Below, one piece after another: positions 51,339 to 60,829 of a stretch of 64,000 bases of DNA. The stretch spans positions 1-64,000 of the forward strand of contig NW_005178753.1 in assembly GCF_000350225.1 (NCBI RefSeq). Reading direction: 5' to 3'. Position 1 is the first letter of the stretch; the number at the start of each line of letters is the position of its first letter. Below the pieces are notes generated by a model that saw only the letters and a list, made by a program, of their open reading frames with translations, did not search any database and was not told the origin of the DNA. Both the position numbers and the translations under genes were made by a program. This DNA comes from Chondrus crispus. Taxonomy: Eukaryota > Rhodophyta > Florideophyceae > Gigartinales > Gigartinaceae.

Positions 51339-52463
51339 ATGGCCTGCGACCACAATGGGGTCAGCGAAGGTGCGGCCGTATGGTGTTTCCAGTTCTATGT
51401 GACTGGGCAGGCTCACGCCTTGCTCCAATCCAGGCTACACGGGAACACCATGACGGTCGATGCGGAGCAACGCGATATGCTCGAAACCTATGCAGAAGTT
51501 GTTAACTTTTTATTGCGCACGTACGCGACTGACGAAGTTATTTCCGAAGCGGTCGGTGATGTCATCTCCTTCCGTCAGAGCTCTAATATGACGGAGGAGG
51601 TGTACAGTAACCAGTTGTGGGACAAGGCGTTGCGCTGCGGAACCGTATTTTCGGACAGGCGCTTGAAGTCCCTTTTCGTTGAGGGACTTCTGCCAGCGAC
51701 GTGCGCGCAGGTGCGGAACTATCTCGCTACGCATCCGGGTGTGGACTACCAAGCGGTGGCACGCTACGCGCAAGCGATAGGCGAAACGCACCGCTCGGCT
51801 CGAAGACAGGCGACCTCGCTCGCGTCGCCTCAAGCACCGCCCGATGCGGTGAGAAGGTTCACGCGCAACGCGCGGACAAGGCCCGTGCTGTCGGTCGAGT
51901 CCCTGTCTGAACTCCCGACAGCGTGCGGAACCGAAACGGAGGAGATACTGGCGGTGACGGACCAGTCGGCGACGCCGAGCTCGCTTAGCTCGCCGCCGAC
52001 TAGCTACCATCCGTCACCTGCCTCGTCCCCGGCGGGCGCACCGATGGCGCCCGCCCAACAAGGTGACGCTCGCGCATATCCGTACGGAAGGCCAGTACAG
52101 AACCAGCGAGTCCGGTTCTTCAATCAAGGATTACCTGGACCCCCGCCGTGTCGGTTCTGTCTGGACCTGACCCACCGACAGGAGCAATGTTCTGTGGTGG
52201 CGGATAGCGCGCTGCGTTCGAAGCTTTTGCAGGCCGGCGAGGCCAATTACCAAAAGCTTCGGATCCGTCAAGGTCTCCGCCCAGGCTCGCCGTTCGAGCG
52301 TCAACCGCCGACCGCGTGGCGAAATTCGCGTGCGCAGGCTCCCACGGGCATCAACGTGATCGAGCCGCGCGAGACCGTCCAATCGGAAGAACACGCGTCA
52401 CCGCTAACGGACGAGGGGCCCGAGGACCTTGGGTTGACGGGGGAAGCCGGGGAGGACGCGTAG
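51339..52463 (+). CDS. Gypsy Gag core with CCHC zinc knuckle
   Basis: The 374-codon ATG frame has the retrotransposon Gag core in its first 155 residues (WCFQFYVTGQAHALLQSRL, VVNFLLRTYATDEV, FVEGLLPATCAQVRNYL), a low-complexity linker, and one zinc knuckle CRFCLDLTHRQEQC (C-x2-C-x4-H-x4-C) at about residues 270-284. The frame is open upstream of the ATG for about 75 bases with matching Gag sequence (GQDPIAGLGFLARFK), so translation probably starts further upstream. The 3' end overlaps the pol frame by about 148 bases in the -1 frame, the arrangement used for a programmed -1 shift. No classical slippery heptamer was found. Confidence 0.85.
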   Translation: MACDHNGVSEGAAVWCFQFYVTGQAHALLQSRLHGNTMTVDAEQRDMLETYAEVVNFLLRTYATDEVISEAVGDVISFRQSSNMTEEVYSNQLWDKALRCGTVFSDRRLKSLFVEGLLPATCAQVRNYLATHPGVDYQAVARYAQAIGETHRSARRQATSLASPQAPPDAVRRFTRNARTRPVLSVESLSELPTACGTETEEILAVTDQSATPSSLSSPPTSYHPSPASSPAGAPMAPAQQGDARAYPYGRPVQNQRVRFFNQGLPGPPPCRFCLDLTHRQEQCSVVADSALRSKLLQAGEANYQKLRIRQGLRPGSPFERQPPTAWRNSRAQAPTGINVIEPRETVQSEEHASPLTDEGPEDLGLTGEAGEDA

Positions 52464-54502
52464 AGGCGTCGACGATCCTCCCCGTGCCAAGCCTCAATAA
52501 ACAAGGCACCCCGTCGACCGCTTCGGTACGCGCGCAATCGCAGAGCCGAACGGACGAAGCGACAATTTGCTTCTTCAAGAAGCAAAATTACAAGGTCACC
52601 GCAACGGTCGGACAACGACGCGCGATGATGCGCGCCATCACGCCGGTTCTAGATTTGGGCGCCGGCCCGAATCTAATCCACCTACGCTGTGTGGCAGAAC
52701 CGTGGCGCGCTGCCATCTAGTCCGCGCGGAGCCCGCCGCTCATCGACGCTTCGAATAGGTCGATGAAGGCCCTCGGCGAGCTCAAGCTGTACGTCCGGAT
52801 TGGTGAGTTCGTCGCGCGCGTACCGTTCTTGGTCGTCACCAACCTCGCAGTGGACTGTATCCTCGGAACCACGTTCCTGGATCGCCACGTGAAGGCGATC
52901 CTGCCACCGCAGAGGAAGGTGCTGTTCCATCATGCGCCGTCCGTAGCGCTGACGGGAGTCACACCCTCGAGGCACGACCGCAAGATGGCCTCGAGGGGAC
53001 CTTCGCAGCAGCTCCCGCAGGAGGAAAATTCGGCCGACCGGAAGCGCGCGCAGTTCCCGACGAACGTACCGTCACGGAAAATTCGCGTGGTCAAGGGGGT
53101 GACGATACCCCCGATGACCCAAGCGATGGTACGCGTCGCAACACCGGTTGGGAGGCTTTTCTTCCTGCAAAACCACCCCAAAACGGCGCATAAGAATTTA
53201 TGCCTGATGGCCCAGGGGGTCATGGACCTCCTCCCGGGCGAGCCGTTTACGGTGCTCCTTAGCAACTTCGGAAGCCGCGCGGCCCACGTCCCCAAGCATA
53301 CCGTTGTTGGTCTCGCGTTGCCTTCCCCCAAACACATCCTGACACTTGGCGTGCCGGTCCCCGGAGAGGCCGACGCTAAGGAAGGGGGAGGGAACAAAAA
53401 TAATTCCTGGACCGCTACGGAGGAACAGGCGCGACGCAAACAACCAGTTACGGACGATGGCAGAATTAAATCCACCACCGCTACGGGAGGAGGCGCGCGA
53501 CACGAAGAACCGGAAACGGACGACGCCCACAGTGGCAATCCCGCTAACGCGGATGAGCGGACCGATACGGACGCGGAGAAGACCCGCTCGTGGGAAGAAG
53601 ACGTCCATATTGGTGCAGAAGACAGTACCGTCCGGTCGGAAATTATGGACATGCTGTCCGAGTTCAAGGACATGTGGTCCGGCCACTTGGGTAAGATCGA
53701 TGCTACGAAGCATCGCATCGAGCTGAAGCCCGGTGCGAAGCCGATCTACCAAGCACCCTACCGAGCCGGACCCATCGCGCGCGAGAAGGAGAAGAAGGAA
53801 ATCGACCGCATGCTGCGCGCGGGAGTCATCGAACCGACATCGGCCGAGTGGGCGAGCCCCGTGGTCTTCGTCCCTAAAAAGGACGGGACCATGCGGTTCT
53901 GCGTGGACTATCGCAAGCTAAACGCCGGTACGGTTCACGACTCCTACCCACTACTGCGCATGGACGAATGTATCGACTCGCTCGGCGATGCCACTGTCTT
54001 TACCACGCTAGACTGTAATAGCGGGTATTGGCAGGTGGAGATCGCCGAGGAGGACCGCGACAAAACTACGTTCGCGTCGCATTCGGGCCTCTACCGCTTC
54101 CTACGCATGCCGTTCGGTCTCAAAAACGCGCCCGCGACATTTCAACGAGCGGTCGACATCATCTTGTCCCGCGTGAAATGGGAGACCGCGCTGGTCTACC
54201 TCGATGACGTCATCGTCTACTCGCGAACCGTTACGGAACATATGGCACACGTGCGCGAGGTACTACGGCTTCTACATACCGCGGGCGTGTCGCTAAAATT
54301 GGCAAAGTGCGCGTTTTTGGACACCTCCGTAACCTATCTCGGGCACTTCATTCGTCCGGGACGGTTGGAAGTGGAGCGACGCAACGTCATCGCGATCGAG
54401 CGCGCGCGCCTACGAACCAAACGGAACTGCGATCCTTTCTCGGGATGTGCAACGTGTACCGACGGTTTGTGCAAAGATTCGCGAGGATCGCCGCGCCGCT
54501 GA
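52316..54502 (+). pseudogene. Gypsy protease and reverse transcriptase, with an in-frame TAG in the protease
   Basis: One frame carries the aspartic protease active site LDLGAGPNLIH (Asp near 52650), a TAG at 52718-52720, then the rest of the protease (CILGTTFLDRHV) and RT. RT motifs are WASPVVFVPKKDGT, VDYRKLN, TTLDCNSGYWQVEI (first Asp), RMPFGLKNAPATFQ and the catalytic VYLDDVIVYS. The frame is lost at about 54400 in a CGCGCGCG run, where two bases too many separate it from the RNase H frame. Both lesions would block a full Pol in this copy unless they are sequencing errors. Confidence 0.9.
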
Positions 54503-56694
54503 ACAAGAAGACCGGCAAGAATCAGCCCTACGAGTTCGAGATATTAACCGATACGGAATACGCGGCGTTTGAGGAATTGAAGCGGCACCTCGTGGCGCCG
54601 CCAATCCTCGCGCTGCCCCGCTACGGACGGAAATATACGCTGGACACCGACGCGTGCGGACACCAAGTGGGTTGCGCCCTTCTACAGGAGCAACCCGATG
54701 GAGGTACTCGACCGATCGGATATTGGAGCCGCGCGTTGACCGACGCGGAGCGCAATTATACGACTACCGAAAAGGAATGCTTGGCCGTAGTGTGGAGCAT
54801 CCTCACCCTACGGCCGTACCTATACGGAAGCGCGTTCAACCTCCGCACGGATCACGAGGCCCTACGCTTGGTCCTCAATTTAGCGGACAGTTCCGGTCGG
54901 CTCGCTCGCTGGCGCCTGCGCTTGGCGGAGTACGACTACGAGGTACAGTACCGCCCAGGCGTCAAGCACCAACTCGCGGACGGCGTATCGCGCTTACGTA
55001 CCGATGGAGGAGACACCGAACCGGTCGATGATGAGGTCCCGTGCTTCGCGGTCCAGTACGATGAGGGCAGCGAGGCCCTCCTGGACAATGTGCACTGGGA
55101 CCCGCCGCAAGACCGTCCAGACGGTTGTCACGCGCTCGCGATAACTCCCGAGGAACGCGACGCTGCGTCCATCTCGGTTGAGGAATTTCTACGCGAACAA
55201 GCTGAGGACGCCTTCTGTCGCTTCGCCGCGGAAACCGTCGGGACGCCGAACTCGAAGTTCGACATCGACCGTTACGGATTTCTCGTGAGGACGTCCCCGC
55301 TGGACGGAACCCTGCAGCCCGTGGTACCGACTCGGTTGCGCCCCCGGGTACTGTACCTGGCACACCATCCGAGGTTGGCAGGCCACCCGGGAGCGACGCG
55401 TATGTACTACACCCTTCGCAGGGAGTACTACTGGCCACACATGGCCAGCGACGCGTTTTCGACCGTACGGAATTGCACCTCGTGTGCTGCCACCCGCTGG
55501 ACGCTTGTCAAGAACCAAAAGGATCTCAAGCTGTTCCCCGCGGCGGGCCCCTTGGAGTTTGTCGCGATGGACCTCCTGGGGCCCCTGCCCAAGACCGCGC
55601 ACGGAAACCAACACGTGTTGGTAATTACCGACCGGTTCTCTAAGCTAACGCGCAGTATCCCGCTCCGGACCACAACCGCTTCGGTCGTCGCAAACGCGTT
55701 TTTAGACAACTGGGTCTACGTTTACGGAGCGCCGCGCTACGTACTAACCGACAATAGCCCCCAGTTCGCTGCGAAATTCTTCGACGCGGTATGCGCCCTC
55801 CTGGGGGTGCGGCATTATCTCACGACAGCCTACCACCCCCAGTCGAATGGGCAGACCGAACGGTTCAATCGCACGCTGGTGCAACGCCTCCAGGACTACG
55901 TGGAGGAGCACCAGCGCGATTGGGACGACTACGTGCAGCCGCTGACCTTCGCGTACAATACGCAGGTCCACCGGTCGACGGAGACGACTCCGTTCGACCT
56001 GGTGTTAACGCGGCCACCGTCCGGTTTAATCCTCCCCGGTACTGTGCCGCAGGACGCGGGGACCCATCGAGAGGACCCGCGGACCCCGGTGCAGTACAAA
56101 CGCGCCACGCTGCGCAAGCTTCGCGACGCTGTCGACCGCGCTCGGACGAAATTATCCGCATCGCAAAAGCGGTACAAGGACGATTTTGACAAGAAGGTCC
56201 GCTTCCGTCCGGTCGTTGTGGCGGGCGATTTTGTCTACGTTGATCGCCCGCCCCGCCCGTTGACAAGCGTCGAGCGACGCACGCGTGCGCAAGGTACGAC
56301 CGGAACGGACGAGCTCTCTGTCAAACTTCTACCAAGGACAGAGGGGCCGTTTCGCGTGCGCTCCGCTACGGACACCACGGTCCTCATCGAGCAGGACGGT
56401 GTGGAGAACCGCGTGAGCATCGACCGCGTCACAAAAATGCCACGCGGGCCGGGGGACACTGTCACCTCGGCCATTCCATCCGCATCGGACGCACAAGCCA
56501 CAACGCCCCGTGCGGAATACGTTGTTGACCGCATCGTCGGACACCGTATGACCCGCGGCGGCATCGAGTACAAGGTTCGCTGGTACGGGTACGCCGCTTC
56601 CGACGATACTTACGAGCCCTCCGAGGGGCTCCCGCAACCTTTCATCGACCGATATTGGCGTACGCGCCAAGGACGGACAAGCGCGCTCGCGTAG
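54400..56694 (+). CDS. Gypsy RNase H, integrase and chromodomain
   Basis: The frame is open from 54307, but family sequence starts near 54400 with TNQTELRSFLGMCNVYRRF (RT end). RNase H follows (TLDTDACGHQVGCALLQ, TTTEKECLAVVW, FNLRTDHEAL). The integrase has its zinc-binding region H-H-C-C (HHPRLAGHPGATRMYY ... CTSC), then the core with Asp in FVAMDLLGPLP, Asp in YVLTDNSPQF and Glu in HPQSNGQTERFN. The C-terminus has a chromodomain (YVVDRIVGHRMTRGGIEYKV ... SDDTYEPSEGL, about 56511-56670), which in this clade directs integration to particular chromatin. No stop interrupts these 2.3 kb. Confidence 0.93.
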   Translation, partial: ARAPTNQTELRSFLGMCNVYRRFVQRFARIAAPLNKKTGKNQPYEFEILTDTEYAAFEELKRHLVAPPILALPRYGRKYTLDTDACGHQVGCALLQEQPDGGTRPIGYWSRALTDAERNYTTTEKECLAVVWSILTLRPYLYGSAFNLRTDHEALRLVLNLADSSGRLARWRLRLAEYDYEVQYRPGVKHQLADGVSRLRTDGGDTEPVDDEVPCFAVQYDEGSEALLDNVHWDPPQDRPDGCHALAITPEERDAASISVEEFLREQAEDAFCRFAAETVGTPNSKFDIDRYGFLVRTSPLDGTLQPVVPTRLRPRVLYLAHHPRLAGHPGATRMYYTLRREYYWPHMASDAFSTVRNCTSCAATRWTLVKNQKDLKLFPAAGPLEFVAMDLLGPLPKTAHGNQHVLVITDRFSKLTRSIPLRTTTASVVANAFLDNWVYVYGAPRYVLTDNSPQFAAKFFDAVCALLGVRHYLTTAYHPQSNGQTERFNRTLVQRLQDYVEEHQRDWDDYVQPLTFAYNTQVHRSTETTPFDLVLTRPPSGLILPGTVPQDAGTHREDPRTPVQYKRATLRKLRDAVDRARTKLSASQKRYKDDFDKKVRFRPVVVAGDFVYVDRPPRPLTSVERRTRAQGTTGTDELSVKLLPRTEGPFRVRSATDTTVLIEQDGVENRVSIDRVTKMPRGPGDTVTSAIPSASDAQATTPRAEYVVDRIVGHRMTRGGIEYKVRWYGYAASDDTYEPSEGLPQPFIDRYWRTRQGRTSALA

Positions 56695-56870
56695 CGCTTA
56701 TTCCGGCCTCGCATGGCCGAACCGTCAGGACGACCTCGCTCGCGCGCGTCTTGCACTGCCGCCCGCACGCGCCAAAAGGAAAAGGCAAGGAACACCGCTA
56801 ATCGGCTCTGTTTACTGTGTGCGAAGCCCCTAATGGGCTACGCGAAAGGGGGCGACCAACGGGTGGGGGC

Positions 56871-57827
56871 TCAAGAACGACGCGTGCGCTTAGCCGGCGG
56901 AGCCGCCGCGGCATCTTCGGGCGCCGGGCGCGAGGCCCCGACCGTAGCGGCAGGCATCGGCGGCGCAGCGAGACGTTGGCTGACGACCGCGAGGATGTCC
57001 TGCACGCCGCGGAGCTTCTCGTGATGCTCGACGCGCTCACGCTCCGCCGCGGTGGAGGCCTCTCGGGGCGCCGCGACGGTCGTCTCCAGCTGCTTGGCTT
57101 GTTGCATCCACTCGCGCGCCTGCAACAGCGCCTGCTCAACCGACGAAGGAACTGTTGCCCCCTCGAAGGAGCAAGCGTACTGCAGGGCAGTGAACGCGGC
57201 CTCCTCACGGAGGCGCTCCGGGGAAGACAGGCCGGACGGTTGCGGAGCGGGAGGAGGCGGCATCGGAACGGGACGATGATCGCCTTCGGTACCGGTCACC
57301 ACGCTGATGTGTGGGGGGCTTGAGGTGGGGGCCGAAATTCCCACGGCACCGGGGGGTTCTCTTAACCCCTTCGGTGAGTCGCTCTGGATCGAGGCCACGC
57401 GAGCGGATCCGCCGCGGGCCGGTACCGCGGTCTCGACGACGCTCCTCACCGCACCGGTTCCCGCATCGCGCGGCGGCGCGACATCGGCATCGGCAAGCAA
57501 GCCGCCCGTGTCACCCGCGTCGACCGTGTCGACTGCGCCGTCCACGTCGACCGCGACGGTCGCGTCCGCTGGACCGGGGGCCGCGCTGCCACCATCGGCA
57601 CCGCTCTCTGCCTCGGCTCCGGCGGGCATCGGTAGGGTACACCGCTGGTTCCAGCTGAACCACGCGAAGTCCGGCTGGCCGCTCCAATCCATACCCTCGG
57701 TGAAGGCCAACAGCTGCGTCGCGTACGCTGCGTCAAACGCCGTACCCTCGAGGATCTCCGCGATACCGACCGAGCGGATTAAATCGATGAGCTTCCGCCG
57801 AGAGGCGGAAGAGCAGGCCGCGCTCAC
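56871..57827 (-). CDS. Antisense ORF 2 of the chromovirus (coiled, NLS-like end)
   Basis: The antisense frame lies between the end of pol and antisense ORF 1 and overlaps ORF 1 by about 95 bases in another frame. Protein similarity in the overlap (AEAHRF versus KLIDLI contexts) suggests one longer gene split by a frameshift. Its start as annotated is GTG, so it more likely continues ORF 1. It shows an aromatic block (EGMDWSGQPDFAWFSWNQ), a Pro/Ala-rich middle, a helical Glu/Arg-rich segment (EREREHH-type, about 260-285) and a basic end PAKRTRRS compatible with nuclear import. Function unknown. Confidence 0.5.
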   Translation of the reverse strand: MSAACSSASRRKLIDLIRSVGIAEILEGTAFDAAYATQLLAFTEGMDWSGQPDFAWFSWNQRCTLPMPAGAEAESGADGGSAAPGPADATVAVDVDGAVDTVDAGDTGGLLADADVAPPRDAGTGAVRSVVETAVPARGGSARVASIQSDSPKGLREPPGAVGISAPTSSPPHISVVTGTEGDHRPVPMPPPPAPQPSGLSSPERLREEAAFTALQYACSFEGATVPSSVEQALLQAREWMQQAKQLETTVAAPREASTAAERERVEHHEKLRGVQDILAVVSQRLAAPPMPAATVGASRPAPEDAAAAPPAKRTRRS

Positions 57828-59364
57828 CGAACGATTCCTCGCGCCGCGCGATCAGCCGCGGGTCCGGACACTTCGTGAAGAACGGCAGTCCCTCGCGAGC
57901 GGCGTGCAAGAAGCGCAGGAAGGCCAAGACCGCCCATTCGGAAAGCATGATCGCGTGCACCAAGACGCGCGTTCGCTCCGTTTCTGCGGATTCCGATCGG
58001 CCGAGCGGCAACCAATGCGCCGCCACGTACGCCATGACGCTCGGCGTCGGTACGCACAGGTACTCCGGCGCCTCGAACGTCGACCAGTTCGGCGGGAGCG
58101 CGGGGTACAGGCCACTCCGCGCGGCGCTGGGCACCGAGAAAAACTCGGTGCTGTGCCGCATGTGGAAGAAATCGTCCACCCGGCGCCAGCGCAGCCGACT
58201 CTCGCGCGCTGCGTCCTCACCCCACGGCGCTCGGTTCGCAACGCTGTACCAGCTGTCGAAAGGATGCGGAAAGGCCACCAAGCGGACGGTGGGCGCGAGG
58301 CCCTCGTAGCGGCGATACCGACCGAAGAGGTTCAGCAGCGAGATGTGGTACTTTTCCTCGCCCTCGCAGCGGACGTAGAGCAAGTCACTGCCCGCCGCGG
58401 CCGGCGTCCGACACGGAGCGTGACGCCACCGCGCCTTCCACGCGCCGGCGCGGTTCTTTTGCGCTACGGCACCGCGTCCGGACGGAGTCTTGATCGCGCG
58501 CACCATCGGAATAGCCGCGAACCTCGCCGCGTCCAGCAAGTTCCGCTGAACGTACTCCTCGACCGTAAGCGGAGGCTTGCGACCCGCAGCACGTCGGCGT
58601 GCGCGCCGGCGGCGGTGGTCCATCGAGGACCCGGGCCACAGCGACCGTACGGAACCTACGCCGCTGCGCAGCCAGCCCGGGGTACTCGGGGCGGTGAATA
58701 CCCGCCCCAGCGACGTTGTCGCTCCCCGTCCGGCCGGCGCAAGCGCTACGCTACTCGACGGCGCCGGCGCCGCGTACGGCGCCTCGGAAGCGGCCCTTGT
58801 GAGCGCCGTACCCGCAGCGTGCAGCGGCAACATGGGAGGCGGCGGCAGCTCCACGGGGAGCCCCGGGTCCGCCTCGACCATTCTTGGAGCCACGCCCGCG
58901 AGGGGCAGCGGCGAGGACTGTGTTGCTTGGGCGCCCAGCGGTGGCGAAGCGACCGGTACGGGCGAATCAATTGGCGCTTGCGCGGGCCCCGCCACTCCAG
59001 TGGACGGTTGCAGGCCGTCACGAAGGCTTCGACGCGGTTGAAAGGTGGGACCGACCGGCGTCGCTGCCGGAGCCCGAGGCGGGCTCAACGGCTGCCTGTA
59101 CGCGCGCACAGCCGGAGTGTCGCGAAGACCGTCCATCGGTTGGTTGAAGAGCCGCTGTAGGGGGATGTCGTCGTCGCTGTCGGAGGAGGTTTCTGAGTTC
59201 GCAGGGGAGTGTTGGGGAAGAATTAGGGGGTCAGTGTGGATCGCGTGGGGAGAATCGGAAGACGCGCTCTCCGAATCGGATGAACTCGCGGCGTTATATA
59301 CCGCCAGCTCGCTGACGAGCCAGGGGGCATGATCGTCCACACGGAGGGGCTTCTGTTCCCGCAT
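57733..59364 (-). CDS. Antisense ORF 1 of the chromovirus (543 aa)
   Basis: A long open frame opposite to gag-pol starts at ATG 59364 (MREQKPLRVDDH); the frame also extends into the LTR, but the internal ATG is outside it and preferred. Residues 20-70 are Ser/Asp-rich (SSDSDDD), 80-260 Pro/Ala-rich, with a basic cluster RRRRARRRAAGRK at about 265-280, then a folded-looking C-terminal half with many aromatics (YHISLLNLFGRYRRYEG, FPHPFDSWYSV, YLCVPTPSVMAYVAAHW). It matches no family I recognise. Antisense ORFs between pol and 3' LTR are known from some plant LTR elements. GC-rich DNA can also give spurious long frames, but the composition is unlike a random one. Confidence 0.6.
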   Translation of the reverse strand: MREQKPLRVDDHAPWLVSELAVYNAASSSDSESASSDSPHAIHTDPLILPQHSPANSETSSDSDDDIPLQRLFNQPMDGLRDTPAVRAYRQPLSPPRAPAATPVGPTFQPRRSLRDGLQPSTGVAGPAQAPIDSPVPVASPPLGAQATQSSPLPLAGVAPRMVEADPGLPVELPPPPMLPLHAAGTALTRAASEAPYAAPAPSSSVALAPAGRGATTSLGRVFTAPSTPGWLRSGVGSVRSLWPGSSMDHRRRRARRRAAGRKPPLTVEEYVQRNLLDAARFAAIPMVRAIKTPSGRGAVAQKNRAGAWKARWRHAPCRTPAAAGSDLLYVRCEGEEKYHISLLNLFGRYRRYEGLAPTVRLVAFPHPFDSWYSVANRAPWGEDAARESRLRWRRVDDFFHMRHSTEFFSVPSAARSGLYPALPPNWSTFEAPEYLCVPTPSVMAYVAAHWLPLGRSESAETERTRVLVHAIMLSEWAVLAFLRFLHAAREGLPFFTKCPDPRLIARREESFGERGLLFRLSAEAHRFNPLGRYRGDPRGYGV

Positions 59365-59439
59365 CGTGCGCGATAGAAGGAAACGTCCGGAACGGACCCG
59401 CGCGCTCGAGTAGAGGGTCGCTACGGGGACGTAGCGAAG

Positions 59440-59455
59440 GCTAAGGGGGGAGGTC
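59440..59455 (+). other. Polypurine tract of the chromovirus
   Basis: Just upstream of the 3' LTR, AAGGCTAAGGGGGGAGG, followed by TC and the LTR start TGTAG, is purine-rich as required for plus-strand priming. Confidence 0.8.
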
Positions 59456-60125
59456 TGTAGTATAATGACCGGCGCGAGCGCGCGGAGGTCATCGGACGGC
59501 CGTATACGGGTACACGTGGGCGGCTGTGCCCACGTGTAGCGAGCGCACGCGCATGCCGAGCGGTCGTAATCTGGCGTACGTGTACAGTAGTGCACGTGTC
59601 GTCCGAGCGGTAGTCTACGCGTGTTACGTGTGCGCGTTAGCACACGTGTCGTCCGTGCGGTAGTCTGTAAGCAACACGCGTGTACAGTAGTGCACACGTG
59701 TAGTAGCAGCGTCCGTGCCGTAGTAGCAATTATGGCGCTAGTTTTTTAATTGTGTACAGTACCCGGCACGCACTAGGCGGCAGGTACTGTACTACTGTAC
59801 TGGGACAGGTGTCCGAGGCGTCCCTCTGCGGGGTTAAGACCTGGCACCCGTCCCCACCAGTAAACGGGGGCAAGCTCACCCCCGTCCCTTTTGCGCCTAC
59901 GTACGTCCGCTTTCGGTTGTCTGTCGCGCGCGCTGGCTTCTAACCCGTTACCGGTCGCTCCCGTTCACGCACCACGGGGCGACTGCGCGTAACCGGCCAG
60001 TGAGCCACTCCCTTTTCGCGAGCTCGTCCGATCGGTTCAATTGGCGCGTCGTGTCCGCGCCGCGTGCTCCCTCGCTAAAGCCTCCGCCTCTCACCCAACC
60101 CAGGGCGGAGAGGAGTTATCCCACA
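59456..60125 (+). repeat. 3' LTR of the chromovirus
   Basis: It matches the 5' LTR except for a one-base-shorter variation near GTATACGG and two C/T differences near GCGTCG and CGTGC. The CACGTG cluster is kept, and the antisense ORF frame runs on into this LTR. Confidence 0.95.
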
Positions 60126-60130
60126 CAGCC

Positions 60131-60829
60131 CACTCGCGGCTCGCTTAAAACTGTGAACGCGAGTGGGCGCGGTCCGTATGCTGCGCCTTCATGTCGGAAG
60201 TTTACATGAACAAGCGGGCGTTCGTTCAGCCCGGCCCCACGGTCGCGTTCGTGAGGCGCGTGGCGTCGAGCCTTCCCGACGTCGCGCTAAATCCGCCCAA
60301 ACACGGGTCCACTCACGCCGCTTGGACATTCGGCCATGCCATTAGCCTCATGGGCCGTGTCGGGGAAGTCAGTCCGCGGAATCATCGCTCGTGGATGGAC
60401 TACACCACAGGAGCTCGCAGCTCCTTCCTCACGTACGACCCAGCATCGGATGCCTTCGTAGCGCGCTCCCCTCTAGTGCCACTGTCACCGGTAACGTGCA
60501 GAATAGGGGAGAGGTCGGGTCCGAACACCGACGCGGGCGTCGGAAGCGCTACCGGGACCTCGACGCCGTGGGCGTAGACCCCGTTGGAGCTGCCATGAAC
60601 CCCTTTCGACCGACGCTGAGTGCCGATTTCGTTCCCGCCGGGAGTCCTGTCCCTACGGCGACTGTCCTCCCCATCCCACCGCTCGATGCGGTGGGGCAGG
60701 ACACGCCCCGGAGGCGTCGCATAAACACCCTACACCCGGCGGAGGGGTGTTTGCGATGTTCGGCGGAAGACCCCGGATCGGCGTACCGAGGGTCTTGAAC
60801 CAACCAACGCCACCGGAAGCGGGCCGGTA
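60131..60829 (+). other. Continuation of the element split by the chromovirus
   Basis: After the target duplication the GC-rich outer element resumes. Its first bases form an imperfect hairpin (CCCACTCGCG ... CGCGAGTGGG, about 60129-60167). It contains the ORF 60191-60577 and ends in the second LTR-like sequence. No reverse transcriptase or integrase motif is seen in it. Confidence 0.5.
60191..60577 (+). CDS. ORF of the outer element (128 aa), function unknown
   Basis: The ATG frame has coherent composition: basic-hydrophobic blocks (KRAFVQPGPTVAFVRRV), a His/Trp-containing centre (HAAWTFGHAISLMGRVG) and Ser/Thr-rich C-terminus. It has no recognised domain. Without the nested chromovirus it would lie about 1.1 kb downstream of the 338-aa ORF, so both may be products of the same element. 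Confidence 0.35.
   Translation: MSEVYMNKRAFVQPGPTVAFVRRVASSLPDVALNPPKHGSTHAAWTFGHAISLMGRVGEVSPRNHRSWMDYTTGARSSFLTYDPASDAFVARSPLVPLSPVTCRIGERSGPNTDAGVGSATGTSTPWA

Larger units (their letters stand above)
49184..60125 (+). mobile_element. Ty3/gypsy chromovirus, complete with LTRs and target duplication
   Basis: Direct repeats 49184-49854 and 59456-60125 (671 and 670 bases) begin TGTAGTATAATG and end ATCCCACA. I see only three differences between them. The flanks CAGCC (49179-49183) and CAGCC (60126-60130) form a 5-bp target duplication. A probable primer binding site TGGTACTCTTGTGG starts at 49857, and a polypurine tract AAGGGGGGAGG lies just before the 3' LTR. Between them are Gag, protease, RT, RNase H, integrase and a chromodomain, then long antisense ORFs. 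It sits inside another GC-rich element. LTR similarity indicates a recent insertion although the reading frames are damaged. Confidence 0.95.

Noticed and set aside
57307..59160. 617-codon plus-strand ORF opposite the antisense ORFs
   Set aside because: It has Arg/Ala-rich shadow composition and a poor start; the opposite strand gives the more protein-like sequence.
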